From: Pseudomonadota bacterium
GTDB taxonomy: Bacteria; Desulfobacterota; Desulfovibrionia; Desulfovibrionales; Desulfovibrionaceae
Assembly (NCBI GenBank): GCA_023411815.1
Contig: JAEYOJ010000034.1
Location: forward strand, 24,836 to 88,835
Direction of reading: 5' to 3'
DNA length: 64,000 nt
The notes beneath the pieces are model-generated. The model was not told where the DNA came from. It worked only from the letters and a program-made list of their open reading frames with translations, and did no database searches. The translations under genes and the position numbers were made by a program. Each line of letters begins with the position of its first letter. Positions within the stretch are counted from its first letter, which is position 1. Positions 8,746 to 16,967 of the stretch are shown here, piece by piece.

Positions 8746-9681
8746 TTAGCTGGCCTTGGCCGAGCGGATGGCTTCGTCAACGCGCTCTATGGTCTGCAGC
8801 ACGTTGAGCCCGTCCTCGCCGCTGATGGGCATGGGCTTGCCGCTTTCCAGGGCGCCCAGGAAGGCGGTCAGCTCCTCGCGCACGGGCTCCTTGAACATGA
8901 CCGGCCACTCGCGCACGTTGTAGCTCGACTGGTAGGTCTCGAACTTGGAGTATTCCTTGACCTGCTGGGTGATGAGGTTGCCCTCGATGTAGCGGGTCTT
9001 GGTGGCCACGTGGATCTGGCGCGACTTGTAGGGCGTGATCCAGTTGCAGTTGATCTGGCCCAGCACGCCGTTCTCCATCTCGGCCGAGATGATGACCGTG
9101 TCCTCGTGCTGACCGATGTTGCAGGAGGTCACGGCGTAGATGTTTTTGTAGTTCGAGCCGGAAATGTACCGGATGAGGTCGATGTCGTGGGAGGCCAGGT
9201 CGCGGATGACGCCCACGTCCTGGATGCGCGGCGGATATGGTCCGACGCGCTCGATCTGGATGGAGATGACCCCGTTGTCCTGGATCAGCTCGCGGATGCG
9301 TCCCACTGCCGGGTTGAAGCGCTCGACGTGGCCGGTCATGAGCGGCACGCCCTTGGCCTTGGCCGCGTTGACCAGCTCCAGGCCCTCGGCCGCGGTCTTG
9401 GCCAGGGGCTTTTCGAGGAGCAAGGGGATGCCCTGCTCGATGACGGCCATGCCCGTCTTGTGGTGCATGAAGGTGGGCACGCAGACGCTCACCGCGTCGA
9501 ACTTGTTGCCCAGGAAGGCGTCCAGATCCTTGTAGGTCGGCACGCCGTACTTGTCCTTGGCCTCGGCCAGCGCCTTGTCGTCCACGTCCATGACGCCGAC
9601 GACCTGCACGCCCCGAAGCTCCGAATAGATGCGCAGATGGACCTTGCCCATCCAGCCCAAACCGATGACGCCTACGCGCAT
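8746..9681 (-). CDS. Gfo/Idh/MocA-family NAD(P)-dependent oxidoreductase (GnnA-like candidate)
   Basis: The 311-residue protein has an N-terminal Rossmann motif GLGWMG (7-12), the family motif EKPLAK near residue 95, a GHVERFNPAV segment near 125, and a catalytic-region SHDIDLIRYI near 170. It acts on a sugar or sugar nucleotide. The adjacent divergent gene is lpxB. In bacteria making 3-amino lipid A, UDP-GlcNAc is oxidised at C3 by a member of this family (GnnA) before LpxA acts, so a GnnA role is a reasonable inference, but no GnnB transaminase is visible here. Repeat copy g follows its stop. Confidence 0.85.
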   Translation of the reverse strand: MRVGVIGLGWMGKVHLRIYSELRGVQVVGVMDVDDKALAEAKDKYGVPTYKDLDAFLGNKFDAVSVCVPTFMHHKTGMAVIEQGIPLLLEKPLAKTAAEGLELVNAAKAKGVPLMTGHVERFNPAVGRIRELIQDNGVISIQIERVGPYPPRIQDVGVIRDLASHDIDLIRYISGSNYKNIYAVTSCNIGQHEDTVIISAEMENGVLGQINCNWITPYKSRQIHVATKTRYIEGNLITQQVKEYSKFETYQSSYNVREWPVMFKEPVREELTAFLGALESGKPMPISGEDGLNVLQTIERVDEAIRSAKAS

Positions 9682-9925
9682 ATTGCTGCTCGCTCGTGTT
9701 TACCTGTGAATGGAAACGCGGGAAGACCCGCAGGCAGTGCAGGACCGCAATCCATGCGGCGCGGCCTGGGCGATGGGATGCCTGGCGCGATTGGAAAGCC
9801 GTGAAATGGAAAGTGATGCGGCCATGCTCCGCGAGACTGCGCCTGGGGCGCGTTCGCGGTTGCCAACCGAGGCGGAGGATAGTATCCGGGGGGCCGAAGA
9901 TCAATCTTTTTCCGCGCGGAAAGGT

Positions 9926-11068
9926 ATGAGCGAGCAGCACACGGGCGCAAGGCCCATCTGGATCAATGCGGGCGAGGCCTCGGGAGACATGCACGGCGCG
10001 GCGCTCATGCGCGGCTTTGCCGCGGCGGGCGCGCGGCGCGAGTTCACGGGCATGGGCGGCCCGGCCATGATCGTCGAGGGCTTCGACGCCGAGTTCGGCA
10101 GCCATGAGGTTTCGCTCGTGGGCTTCACGGAGGTCTTCGCCCACCTGCCGCGCATCGTGGGGCTGCTGGGCCGGGTCTACAAGCGGCTCAAGCAAGTGCG
10201 GCCCGCGGCCGTGGTGCTGGTGGACGCGCCGGACTTCAATTTCATCGTGGCGCGCATGGCCCGCCGCCTGGGCATTCCTGCCTACTACTACATCAGCCCG
10301 CAGGTCTGGGCCTGGCGCAAGGGCCGGGTGAACTTCCTGCGCGACTACGTGCGCAAGGTGTTGTGCATCCTGCCCTTCGAGCAGGAGTTCTACCGCAGCC
10401 ACGGCGCGCACGCCGACTACGTGGGCCATCCGCTGCTGGACGAGATTCCCCTGGCCGAGCTGGACGCCATGCGGCCCGAGCCGAAACGCATCGGCATCCT
10501 GCCCGGCAGCCGGCGGCGCGAGGTGGCCACGCTCCTGCCGCGCTTCGCGCAGGCCGCCCGCATGTTGCACGCCCGCGACCCGCAACTGCGCTTCACGCTG
10601 GTGCGCGCCCCGGGCATGGACGAGGCTCTGCTGCGCCCGCACCTGCCGTCGGAGCTGCCGCTGGAGATCGTCGGCCCCGAGGAGCGCTACCTGCACATGC
10701 GCCGCTGTCGCCTGCTGTTGGCCGCCTCGGGCACCGTGACCCTGGAGACCGCGCTCATCGGCACGCCCACGGTGGTGGCCTACATCGTTTCGCCCCTGAC
10801 CTACGCCCTGGGCCGTATGATCATCGACATACCTTTTTTCAGCCTGCCCAACCTCATCATGGGCCGGCAGGTCATCCCGGAGTTGCTGCAGTCCGAGGCC
10901 ACGCCGGAGCGCATGGTCGCCGAGGCCGAACCCTGGCTGCGCGACGAAGCGGCCTATGCCGCCGTCAAGGCCGACCTGGCCGGCCTGCGCGATAAGTGCG
11001 GCGCGCCGGGCGCGGCCGAACGGGCAGCCAGGATCATTCTGGAAGACTTGCAGGGTCTGGGGCGCTGA
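9926..11068 (+). CDS. lpxB: Lipid-A-disaccharide synthase
   Basis: The 380-residue product begins MSEQHTGARPIWINAGEASG, which lines up with the N terminus of LpxB (GEASGD motif). It condenses UDP-2,3-diacylglucosamine with 2,3-diacylglucosamine-1-phosphate in lipid A synthesis at the inner membrane face. Further landmarks are ISPQVWAWRKGR, YVGHPLLDE, GILPGSRRREV and the C-terminal LPNLIMGRQVIPELLQ. ATG 9926 is chosen over earlier in-frame ATGs because only it fits the family N terminus; GGAAAGG is very close to it. It is divergent from the Gfo/Idh gene; a dispersed repeat starts 14 bases after its stop. Confidence 0.95.
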   Translation: MSEQHTGARPIWINAGEASGDMHGAALMRGFAAAGARREFTGMGGPAMIVEGFDAEFGSHEVSLVGFTEVFAHLPRIVGLLGRVYKRLKQVRPAAVVLVDAPDFNFIVARMARRLGIPAYYYISPQVWAWRKGRVNFLRDYVRKVLCILPFEQEFYRSHGAHADYVGHPLLDEIPLAELDAMRPEPKRIGILPGSRRREVATLLPRFAQAARMLHARDPQLRFTLVRAPGMDEALLRPHLPSELPLEIVGPEERYLHMRRCRLLLAASGTVTLETALIGTPTVVAYIVSPLTYALGRMIIDIPFFSLPNLIMGRQVIPELLQSEATPERMVAEAEPWLRDEAAYAAVKADLAGLRDKCGAPGAAERAARIILEDLQGLGR

Positions 11069-11082
11069 AACACTTCGGACAA

Positions 11083-11156
11083 GAGCCGGGAAGGGCGTCG
11101 CCCTCCCCGGACCCCGCCCACCAAGGCGGGACGCCGCCCTGGACCCGCGCAATTCG
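11083..11156 (-). repeat. Dispersed two-hairpin repeat, copy a
   Basis: Downstream of lpxB: the proximal hairpin CCGGGAAGGGC/GCCCTCCCCGG (11086-11110) begins 17 bases after the stop. It is followed by CCCGCC/GGCGGG and a terminal GGACCCGCGCAATTCG. It is almost the same as copy b (21125-21197) and the reverse of copy c. Confidence 0.88.
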
Positions 11157-11343
11157 TTTGCCCAAGCTCAAATTTCGCTGATCACCCACCGGGATCATTC
11201 GCCCAGAACTGGTTTCGCCCGGTCTGGCCTTTTCGCCCGCCACTGTTCCGATTTCCTCCTTCTTTCTCTCATTGTCCGGTCCGAGGGATGCGCTACAAAG
11301 GGTAGGAGCCGTTCACGACATGCCGCGACAAGGAGGATGGGTC

Positions 11344-11964
11344 ATGGGATTCGCAAGCGAAGACGAGGCCAGGAAAACCATCCAGCGGGCCCAACGGGTG
11401 CTCGAAGTGAGCCCGGACGCGCTGGCGTACTACAACAGGGCCACGGCCGAGCTGTACCTGGGCCTTGTCGAGGAGGCTGTGCGCAACCTCAGGCATGCCC
11501 TGCGGCTCAGGCCCGATTTCGCGGCGGCCTGGGTAAACCTGGGCGGGGCGCTCCTGCGCCTTGGCAGATTGGAGGAGGCCGAGGCCGCCAACAAGCGGGC
11601 CATCGAGGCGGACCCGAAGCTGACCGCCGGCTACCTCAACCTCGGGCTCATCCATCTGGACCGGGGCGAGTGGGAAGAGGCGGCCCGGATCTACGAGCAG
11701 GCCCTGGCCATGGACATGCTCCAGCCCGAGGCCCACGCCAGCCTGGCCCTGGCCTACCTGAAGACCGACAACCTGGACAAGGCCATCCAGGAGGGAATGA
11801 CGGCCATCGGCCAGCGGCCCGGCTTCGGCGCGGCCTACGAGCTGGTCTGCGCGGCGTATGCCGAGCAGGGCGACACGGCCGCGGCCAAGGCGCACTGCGA
11901 GATGGCCGAAAAGCTCGGCTATCCGGTTTCCGAAGGCGTGCGGGAGCGGATCGGCAGGGCGTAG
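11344..11964 (+). CDS. Tetratricopeptide-repeat protein
   Basis: This 206-residue protein is built of 34-residue TPR units, e.g. ALAYYNRATAELYLGLVEEA, AAAWVNLGGALLRLGRLEEA and TAGYLNLGLIHLDRGEWEEA, about five in a row from residue 20 to 190. There is no signal peptide or membrane segment, so it is a cytoplasmic scaffold for protein-protein contacts with unknown partners. ATG 11344 is preferred to an earlier in-frame ATG at 11272 because AAGGAGG lies 6 bases upstream and the TPR register begins right after it. Confidence 0.88.
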   Translation: MGFASEDEARKTIQRAQRVLEVSPDALAYYNRATAELYLGLVEEAVRNLRHALRLRPDFAAAWVNLGGALLRLGRLEEAEAANKRAIEADPKLTAGYLNLGLIHLDRGEWEEAARIYEQALAMDMLQPEAHASLALAYLKTDNLDKAIQEGMTAIGQRPGFGAAYELVCAAYAEQGDTAAAKAHCEMAEKLGYPVSEGVRERIGRA

Positions 11965-11973
11965 GCCGGGCAT

Positions 11974-12003
11974 GAAGCCCCCGGCTCCTGGCCGGGGGGC
12001 TTC
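11974..12003. terminator. Hairpin terminator between convergent genes
   Basis: GAAGCCCCCGGC and GCCGGGGGGCTTC form a stem with a short loop 9 bases after the TPR stop and 15 bases after the stop of the convergent mini-HU gene. Confidence 0.75.
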
Positions 12004-12017
12004 GTCGGCGGGACGGG

Positions 12018-12230
12018 CTAGGCCGGCTTGAACTTGACCTGTTTGCGCGCACCCTCGCTGTGGGCGGAGATCTGGCCGATGCCGGGAATGTCCACGGTGT
12101 CGGCGTTCTTCAGGGCCCGGGGGATGCAAGCGAAGATGATGTCCACGGTGTCGCGGGCGTCGAGATCCTTCTGGAACAGGTCGGGCATCTTTTCCTTAAG
12201 GGCGGACGTGAATTCCTGAGTGGTAATCAT
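12018..12230 (-). CDS. Mini-HU-like DNA-binding protein (1)
   Basis: The 70-residue product MITTQEFTSALKEKMP... has the HU/IHF N-terminal helical dimerisation region (FQKDLDARDTVDIIFACIPRAL) and the first beta hairpin (TVDIPGIGQISAHSEGARKQVKFKPA), but it lacks the long DNA-clasping beta arm of about 30 residues found in ordinary HU (about 90 residues). The start at 12230 is preferred to ATG 12236 because the AAGGAG site is then about 8 bases away. It is the second gene of an operon with 12249-12485, 18 bases apart. DNA binding is inferred; it could also be an HU dimer partner that modulates activity. Confidence 0.72.
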   Translation of the reverse strand: MITTQEFTSALKEKMPDLFQKDLDARDTVDIIFACIPRALKNADTVDIPGIGQISAHSEGARKQVKFKPA

Positions 12231-12248
12231 ACCCATCGCTCCTTGAGG

Positions 12249-12485
12249 TTAGTGTGAGCTGCTTTCGCTAATGCGGTCCATGAGACTGCGCGTGGGCGTG
12301 AACACGACCCGGCCCTGCTCCGTGCGGAACTCTCCGATGCCCGCGATCTCCACCAGCTCATTGCCCACTTTGTCCTTGATGAGCCCGAATACGATGTCAA
12401 CAGCCTGCTCGGCTTGCTTGGCGTCTTTGAACACATTCGGGAGCTCATGCATAAGCTCGTTGACGTAGGTGCGCTTGTCGATCAT
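12249..12485 (-). CDS. Mini-HU-like DNA-binding protein (2)
   Basis: The product has 78 residues beginning MIDKRTYVNELMHELP, with the HU-type helical hairpin (AEQAVDIVFGLIKDKVGN) and the strand pair VEIAGIGEFRTEQGRVVFTPT. As in its neighbour, the beta arm is missing. ATG 12485 is supported by GGAGG 9 bases upstream; an ATG at 12527 is in frame but has no ribosome site. It forms an operon with 12018-12230. A third protein of this type is at 62092. The pairwise similarity is modest, which suggests old duplications. Confidence 0.72.
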   Translation of the reverse strand: MIDKRTYVNELMHELPNVFKDAKQAEQAVDIVFGLIKDKVGNELVEIAGIGEFRTEQGRVVFTPTRSLMDRISESSSH

Positions 12486-12729
12486 CTCAACTGACCTCCT
12501 CCATTGGTGATAGGGGGGACCTGCCAATCCTCATTCTCCAGGCGTACTGGATACAATGCTTAGTGGCAATGAGAGAAAGGTACGGGGTGGGTCTAACGCG
12601 ATGTCCGTCAGGGGATGGAAAAAGCGACTGGAAATCGCGCCGATGCGGCGGGCGGGCGCAAGGGGTCGTCGCCCGAGCCGGCCCGTGAGTCCGCTACAGC
12701 GCCTTGCAAGGGAAGTGAAAAATGGGGGG

Positions 12730-12790
12730 GTGCAGGGAGCGCCGCTCCCTGCCGGGAGAGAGTCCGAGAGAGGGCAGCGCCCTCTCTCGG
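12730..12790 (+). repeat. Dispersed two-hairpin repeat, copy d
   Basis: The proximal hairpin CCGAGAGAGGGC/GCCCTCTCTCGG (12764-12790) ends 26 bases from the aguA stop. The distal stem GCAGGGAGC/GCTCCCTGC is at 12732-12752. A flanking ACAGCGCCTTGC stretch (about 12699-12710) is shared with copy e. Confidence 0.85.
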
Positions 12791-12816
12791 TTATTTTCGG
12801 TTATTTGCAGGAGGCC

Positions 12817-13866
12817 TTAGGCGTACTGTTCGTGGGTCAGGCAGTGGACGGAGCCCTGGCCCAGCACGAGGTCCACGGCGTGGATGCCCGTGACCGCGCG
12901 GCCCGGGAAGAGGTCGGCCAGGATGCCCAGGGCACGGTAGTCGGCCGGGTCGTTGAAGGTGGGTACCAGCACGGCCGTGTTGGCGATGTAGAAGTTGGCG
13001 TAGCTGGCCGGCAGGCGCATGCCGCCGTAGTACAGGGGCCTGGGCATGGGCAGGTCCACGACCTCCAGGCGCGCGCCGTCCTCCAGCCGGGCATCCTTCA
13101 GGACCGCCATGTTCTCACGCAGAATGGCGTGGTTCGGGTCGGCCGGGTTATCCTCGCGGCAGTGCACCACGGTCGTACTGTTCACGAAGCGGCACACGTC
13201 GTCCACGTGGCCGTGGGTGTCGTCGCCGGCCACGCCGCCGGGCAGCCAGACCACGTTGCCCGCGCCCAGCCAGCGGCCGAATAGCTCGGCGTAATCCTCT
13301 TTCGTGAAGCCGGGGTTGCGCACCTGCACGTCCGGGTGCTGCAGGCATTCCTCGGTGACCAGGATGGTCCCGCTGCCGTTCACGTCCAGCGCGCCGCCCT
13401 CCAGCACGACCTGGCGGCCCTTGTGCTCGATGGGCAGCAGCGGCAGGTCCACGGCCTTGCGCACATACTCGGGCACGCGCGCGTCATGCGTGTGGTTCTT
13501 GTACTTGGCCCAGCCGTTGAAGCGGAAGGCGGCCATGAGCGTGTTGCCGTCGCCGTCCTTGACGAAGGCGGGCAGCGTGTCGCGGGCCCAGCCCCGGTTG
13601 GTGCGGCCCACCACGAACTCCACGGCCGACAGGTCCGCGTGGGCCTTTTCCAACACGCGTCGGGCCCTGGGGATGACCGACTCATCGTCCACCAGCAGGC
13701 GCACGGTCTCGGACGCGGCCAGCTTGCGCACCATCTCGGCGTAGCACCAGGGGATGACCGCGAATTTGCCTGGCCAGTCCTCGCGGTACTGGGGCCATAC
13801 GAGCCAGGTGGCCTCGTGCTTCTCCCACTCGGCGGGCAGGCGATAGGTTTCGGGAGCCTGGCTCAC
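12817..13866 (-). CDS. aguA: Agmatine deiminase
   Basis: The 349-residue enzyme hydrolyses agmatine to N-carbamoylputrescine and ammonia. Family landmarks are RLPAEWEKHEATWLVWP at the N terminus, TNRGWARDTLP near 96, VVLEGGALDVNGSGT near 157, GDDTHGHVDDVCRF near 210, and the catalytic Cys in GQGSVHCLTHEQ (C342). No ATG fits the N terminus. The start is GTG 13866 with AGGAGG 8 bases upstream, and it overlaps the aguB stop as GTGA, so translation is coupled. Together the pair converts agmatine to putrescine. No arginine decarboxylase is nearby. Confidence 0.95.
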   Translation of the reverse strand: MSQAPETYRLPAEWEKHEATWLVWPQYREDWPGKFAVIPWCYAEMVRKLAASETVRLLVDDESVIPRARRVLEKAHADLSAVEFVVGRTNRGWARDTLPAFVKDGDGNTLMAAFRFNGWAKYKNHTHDARVPEYVRKAVDLPLLPIEHKGRQVVLEGGALDVNGSGTILVTEECLQHPDVQVRNPGFTKEDYAELFGRWLGAGNVVWLPGGVAGDDTHGHVDDVCRFVNSTTVVHCREDNPADPNHAILRENMAVLKDARLEDGARLEVVDLPMPRPLYYGGMRLPASYANFYIANTAVLVPTFNDPADYRALGILADLFPGRAVTGIHAVDLVLGQGSVHCLTHEQYA

Positions 13867-14741
13867 TTGAGGAACCTCCTGCACATGCCCTCGTAGGCGT
13901 CGATGCGCCTGTCGCGCAGGAACGGCCAGATATGGCGCGTGCGCTCGCACTCGGCCGGGTCGACCTCGGCCAGCACGATTTCCTCCTTGTCCGTGGAGGC
14001 CTGGGCCAGGATCTTGCCGAAGGGCCCGGCGAGGAACGACGAGCCCCAGAACTCGATCTCGCTCCCGTCGCTGGCCTTCTCGGTGCCCACACGGTTCACG
14101 GCGGCCACGAACAGGCCGTTGGCGATGGCGTGGGAGCGCTGGATGGTCATCCAGGCGTCGCGCTGCTCGGCTCCGAATTCGTCCTTCTCGGCCGGCTGCC
14201 AGCCGATGGCCGTGGGATAGAACAGGATCAGCGCGCCGGTCATGGCCGTGAGCCGCGCGGCCTCCGGGAACCACTGGTCCCAGCAGATGAGCGTGCCGAC
14301 CGGCCCCACGGGCGTGTCGAAGCTGGCGAAGCCCAGGTCGCCGGGCGTGAAGTAGAACTTCTCGTAAAAGCCGGGGTCGTCCGGGATGTGCATCTTGCGG
14401 TAGATGCCCAGTATCTTGCCGTCCGGCCCGATGACCGCCTGGCTGTTGTGGTACACGCCCGGCGCGCGGCGCTCGAAAATGGGCGCCACAAGCGTGACCT
14501 TGGCCTTGCGGGCCACCTCGGCCATGGCCTCGGTGGTCGGGCCGGGCAGGCTCTCGGCCAGTCCGAAGTGGGCGTGGTCCTCGGTCTGGCAGAAATAGGC
14601 CGTGGCGAACAGCTCGGGCAGGCAGACCAGCCGCGCGCCGTCACGGGCCGCGCGCTCGACCATGCCCGCGGCCTTGGCGATGCTCGCGTCCTTGGTCTTT
14701 TCCGGGGCCATCTGGATGAGGCCGACGGTGAATCGTTGCAT
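13863..14741 (-). CDS. aguB: N-carbamoylputrescine amidase
   Basis: The 292-residue nitrilase-superfamily enzyme has the triad E43 (LPELFA), K116 (YRKMHIPDD) and C153 (ICWDQWFPE). The YRKMHIPDDPGFYEK stretch is typical of carbamoylputrescine amidases, which release putrescine, CO2 and ammonia. ATG 14741 with AGGAA 6 bases upstream gives the family N terminus MQRFTVGLIQMAP. It overlaps aguA by four bases and precedes it in one operon. A hairpin at 14788-14816 separates it from the MoeA-PBP gene transcribed the same way. Confidence 0.94.
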   Translation of the reverse strand: MQRFTVGLIQMAPEKTKDASIAKAAGMVERAARDGARLVCLPELFATAYFCQTEDHAHFGLAESLPGPTTEAMAEVARKAKVTLVAPIFERRAPGVYHNSQAVIGPDGKILGIYRKMHIPDDPGFYEKFYFTPGDLGFASFDTPVGPVGTLICWDQWFPEAARLTAMTGALILFYPTAIGWQPAEKDEFGAEQRDAWMTIQRSHAIANGLFVAAVNRVGTEKASDGSEIEFWGSSFLAGPFGKILAQASTDKEEIVLAEVDPAECERTRHIWPFLRDRRIDAYEGMCRRFLK

Positions 14742-14787
14742 GGCGTTTCCTGGTAGGTCGTTTTCGTCGCTCTCCATAGCGAACACA

Positions 14788-14816
14788 GGGGCGGCCGACA
14801 AGCTGCCGACCGCCCC
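14788..14816 (-). terminator. Hairpin between MoeA-PBP and aguB
   Basis: GGGGCGGYCG...CCGCCCC arms (about 13 pairs, two of them G-U or mismatched) lie 39 bases after the MoeA-PBP stop. TGTGTT follows on the minus strand, a weak U-tract. It probably ends the moeA transcript before aguBA. Confidence 0.55.
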
Positions 14817-14854
14817 TTGAACAGTATGCCCGTTTTGACGGGCCGTAGTCCAGT

Positions 14855-16795
14855 CTATCCGCCCAAGCCCACTCCCGGCCGCATGATCTGGCCGGTCAGG
14901 TTCGTCTCGTAGCCGCCCTGGCCTCTGATCTTGGCCTGGAACTCGGGTGAGCGGACCATGGACAGCAGCGCCGCGATGCGCGGATCGTCCAAAAAGCGTG
15001 TGGGGATGAGCAGGTCGTAGCGCTCGCGGGCCAGTTCGACGAAGTCCAGGTCCAGGGCCTTGGCAGCGGCATGGATGCCCAGGCCGCAGTCGGCCGCGCC
15101 CGTGAGCACGTTCACGGCCACGGCCATGTGCGTGAACTCCTCCTTGTCGTAGCCGCGCACCTGCTCGGGCTTGATGCCCGCGGTCTTCAGGTGATGGTCC
15201 AGCAGGATGCGCGTGCCGGCCCCGCGCTGGCGGTTGATGAAGCGCACGTCCTCGCGGGCCAGGTCGGCCACGCCCTTGATGGCCTTGGGATTGCCCTTGG
15301 CCACGATGAGGCCTTGGTGGCGGATGGCCAGGTTCACGGCCGTGATGTCCTGGTCAGGGACGTACTTGGCCAGGAAGGGGAAGTTGAAATCGCCGCTCTC
15401 GGGATCGAAGAGGTGCGCTCCGGCGCACAGGGCCAGGCCGCCCTTGAGGGCGTTGATGCCGCCCATGCTGCCCACGTGGGTCGAGGACATGCGCACGGGC
15501 TCGGGCAGCCCCATGAGCTCGTTGGCCAGCAGGTCCAGGGTGTTGTCGTGGCTGCCCACGATGACCAGCGTGCGCTCCAGCTCGGCCATGGGCGCGAGCA
15601 ACTCCGCGCGCACGGTCGCCCCGGCTTCCAGGCCTTCGAGCTGCTCGGGCACGCGGGTCATGGCCTGGGCGCGGGTGAGCGTGGTGATCATGCCCGCGCC
15701 GCGTGCCAGCGGGGTGCCTACCCAGCGCTCGCCCACACGGCCCACGGCCAGGCGCACGAACTCCTCGGTGCCGAGCTTGGAGGGCACCTTGCGCGTCAGC
15801 TCCACGCCGAGCCCGGCGCGCTCAGGGGCGTCGAAGCGGCCGAGCCAGGCCGCCAGGGGCCGCACCAACTCCTCGAAACAGATGACCGCGCTCACGGGGT
15901 AGCCGGGCGCGCCCACCAGGAGCTTGCCGTTATGCGCCACGCCGAGCAGCGACGGCTTGCCGGGCATGGCCGCCACGCCGTGCACGAGCACGCGGCCCAC
16001 GCGCTCCATGACCGTGCGCGTGTAGTCCTTGCTGCCGGCCGAGGAGCCCGCGCCGATGACCACGATGTGCGCGTCGGAGTCCAGGGCCTGGCGTACAGCC
16101 GCCTCCAGGGAGTCCAGATTGTCGGGCACGGGCGGCACGCGGCGGGCTTGCAGGCCCCAGGAACCGGCCAGGGCGCAGAGCATGACCGAATTGCTTTCCA
16201 CCACCTGCCCGGCCTTGGGTTCGGGCCGCTGCATGAAATCGAGCACCTCGTCGCCCGTGGGGATGAAGGCCAGGCGCACGGTTTCGTAGGCCTGGACCTG
16301 CCAAATGCCGGCCGAGAGCAGCGCGCCCAGGTCGTAGGCCGAGATCCTGCGGCCCTGCGGCATGAGCAGTTCCGTGGCCACGATATCCTCGCCGATGCGC
16401 CGCACGTGCTGCATGGGAAAGGCCGGGGCCTCCAGGGCCACCGTGTCCTCGGTCTCCTGCACCACGTTCTCGATCATGACCACGGCGTCGAAGCCCGCCG
16501 GCAGCGGGTGTCCAGTGTTCACGGGCGCGTAGCCCTCCCCGAGGCGCAGGCGCGCGGGCGAGCCCTCGCGGGCCGCGAAGGTATCCTTGGCCCGCACGGC
16601 GATGCCGTCCATGGCCGCGCTGTGGAAGGTGGGCGAGGAGTAGCGGGCGAAGACCGGCCCGGCCAGGACCCGACCGGCGGCGTCCTGGGTGTCCACGGCC
16701 TCGCGGCCCAGCAGCGCCTCGCGGTCCAGAACGGCCTTGAGCGCCTCCACGGCCTGGGTCAGGGGCACGGTCTGCAGATAGATGTTGCGCTCCAC
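14855..16795 (-). CDS. MoeA-type molybdopterin protein fused to a periplasmic-binding-protein-like domain
   Basis: This 646-residue fusion has an N-terminal MoeA domain (about 1-410: YSSPTFHSAAMDGIAV, PVNTGHPLPAGFDAVVMIE, PTGDEVLDF, VIGAGSSAGSKDYT, GAPGYPVSAV), which inserts molybdate or tungstate into adenylylated molybdopterin. The C-terminal domain (about 425-640: VIVGSHDNTLDLLANEL, HVGSMGGINALKGG, INRQRGAGTRILLDHHLK) resembles substrate-binding proteins. There is no signal peptide, so the second domain is a cytoplasmic ligand sensor or oxyanion binder. The start is GTG 16795, with GGAG 7 bases upstream. It fits the molybdoenzyme at 308-2500 metabolically. Confidence 0.9.
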   Translation of the reverse strand: MERNIYLQTVPLTQAVEALKAVLDREALLGREAVDTQDAAGRVLAGPVFARYSSPTFHSAAMDGIAVRAKDTFAAREGSPARLRLGEGYAPVNTGHPLPAGFDAVVMIENVVQETEDTVALEAPAFPMQHVRRIGEDIVATELLMPQGRRISAYDLGALLSAGIWQVQAYETVRLAFIPTGDEVLDFMQRPEPKAGQVVESNSVMLCALAGSWGLQARRVPPVPDNLDSLEAAVRQALDSDAHIVVIGAGSSAGSKDYTRTVMERVGRVLVHGVAAMPGKPSLLGVAHNGKLLVGAPGYPVSAVICFEELVRPLAAWLGRFDAPERAGLGVELTRKVPSKLGTEEFVRLAVGRVGERWVGTPLARGAGMITTLTRAQAMTRVPEQLEGLEAGATVRAELLAPMAELERTLVIVGSHDNTLDLLANELMGLPEPVRMSSTHVGSMGGINALKGGLALCAGAHLFDPESGDFNFPFLAKYVPDQDITAVNLAIRHQGLIVAKGNPKAIKGVADLAREDVRFINRQRGAGTRILLDHHLKTAGIKPEQVRGYDKEEFTHMAVAVNVLTGAADCGLGIHAAAKALDLDFVELARERYDLLIPTRFLDDPRIAALLSMVRSPEFQAKIRGQGGYETNLTGQIMRPGVGLGG

Positions 16796-16967
16796 GGGAA
16801 ATCTCCATGCATCTGGTTTCACTGGCGTACGCACCGGGTCGGATTTATGCCATTGCGGACACAATGTAGCCCAAAGCGGCCCGCCGGGTAAAGGCGTGTC
16901 GAGGAGGCAGGCACACGGGAGACAGAAATCAATTAACCTCGGGCTCGAAAGACGGTAGTCTGGCCGC

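Noticed and set aside
8777..11152. Very long minus-strand open frame antisense to lpxB and overlapping the oxidoreductase gene
   Set aside because: Arg/Gly/His/Gln-rich low-complexity translation typical of shadow frames in GC-rich DNA; real genes in the other frames explain the region.
12764..12790. Reading the CCGAGAGAGGGC hairpins as ordinary intrinsic terminators
   Set aside because: No T-run follows the stem in the direction of transcription of the adjacent genes in any of the copies, so they are reported as a repeat family instead.
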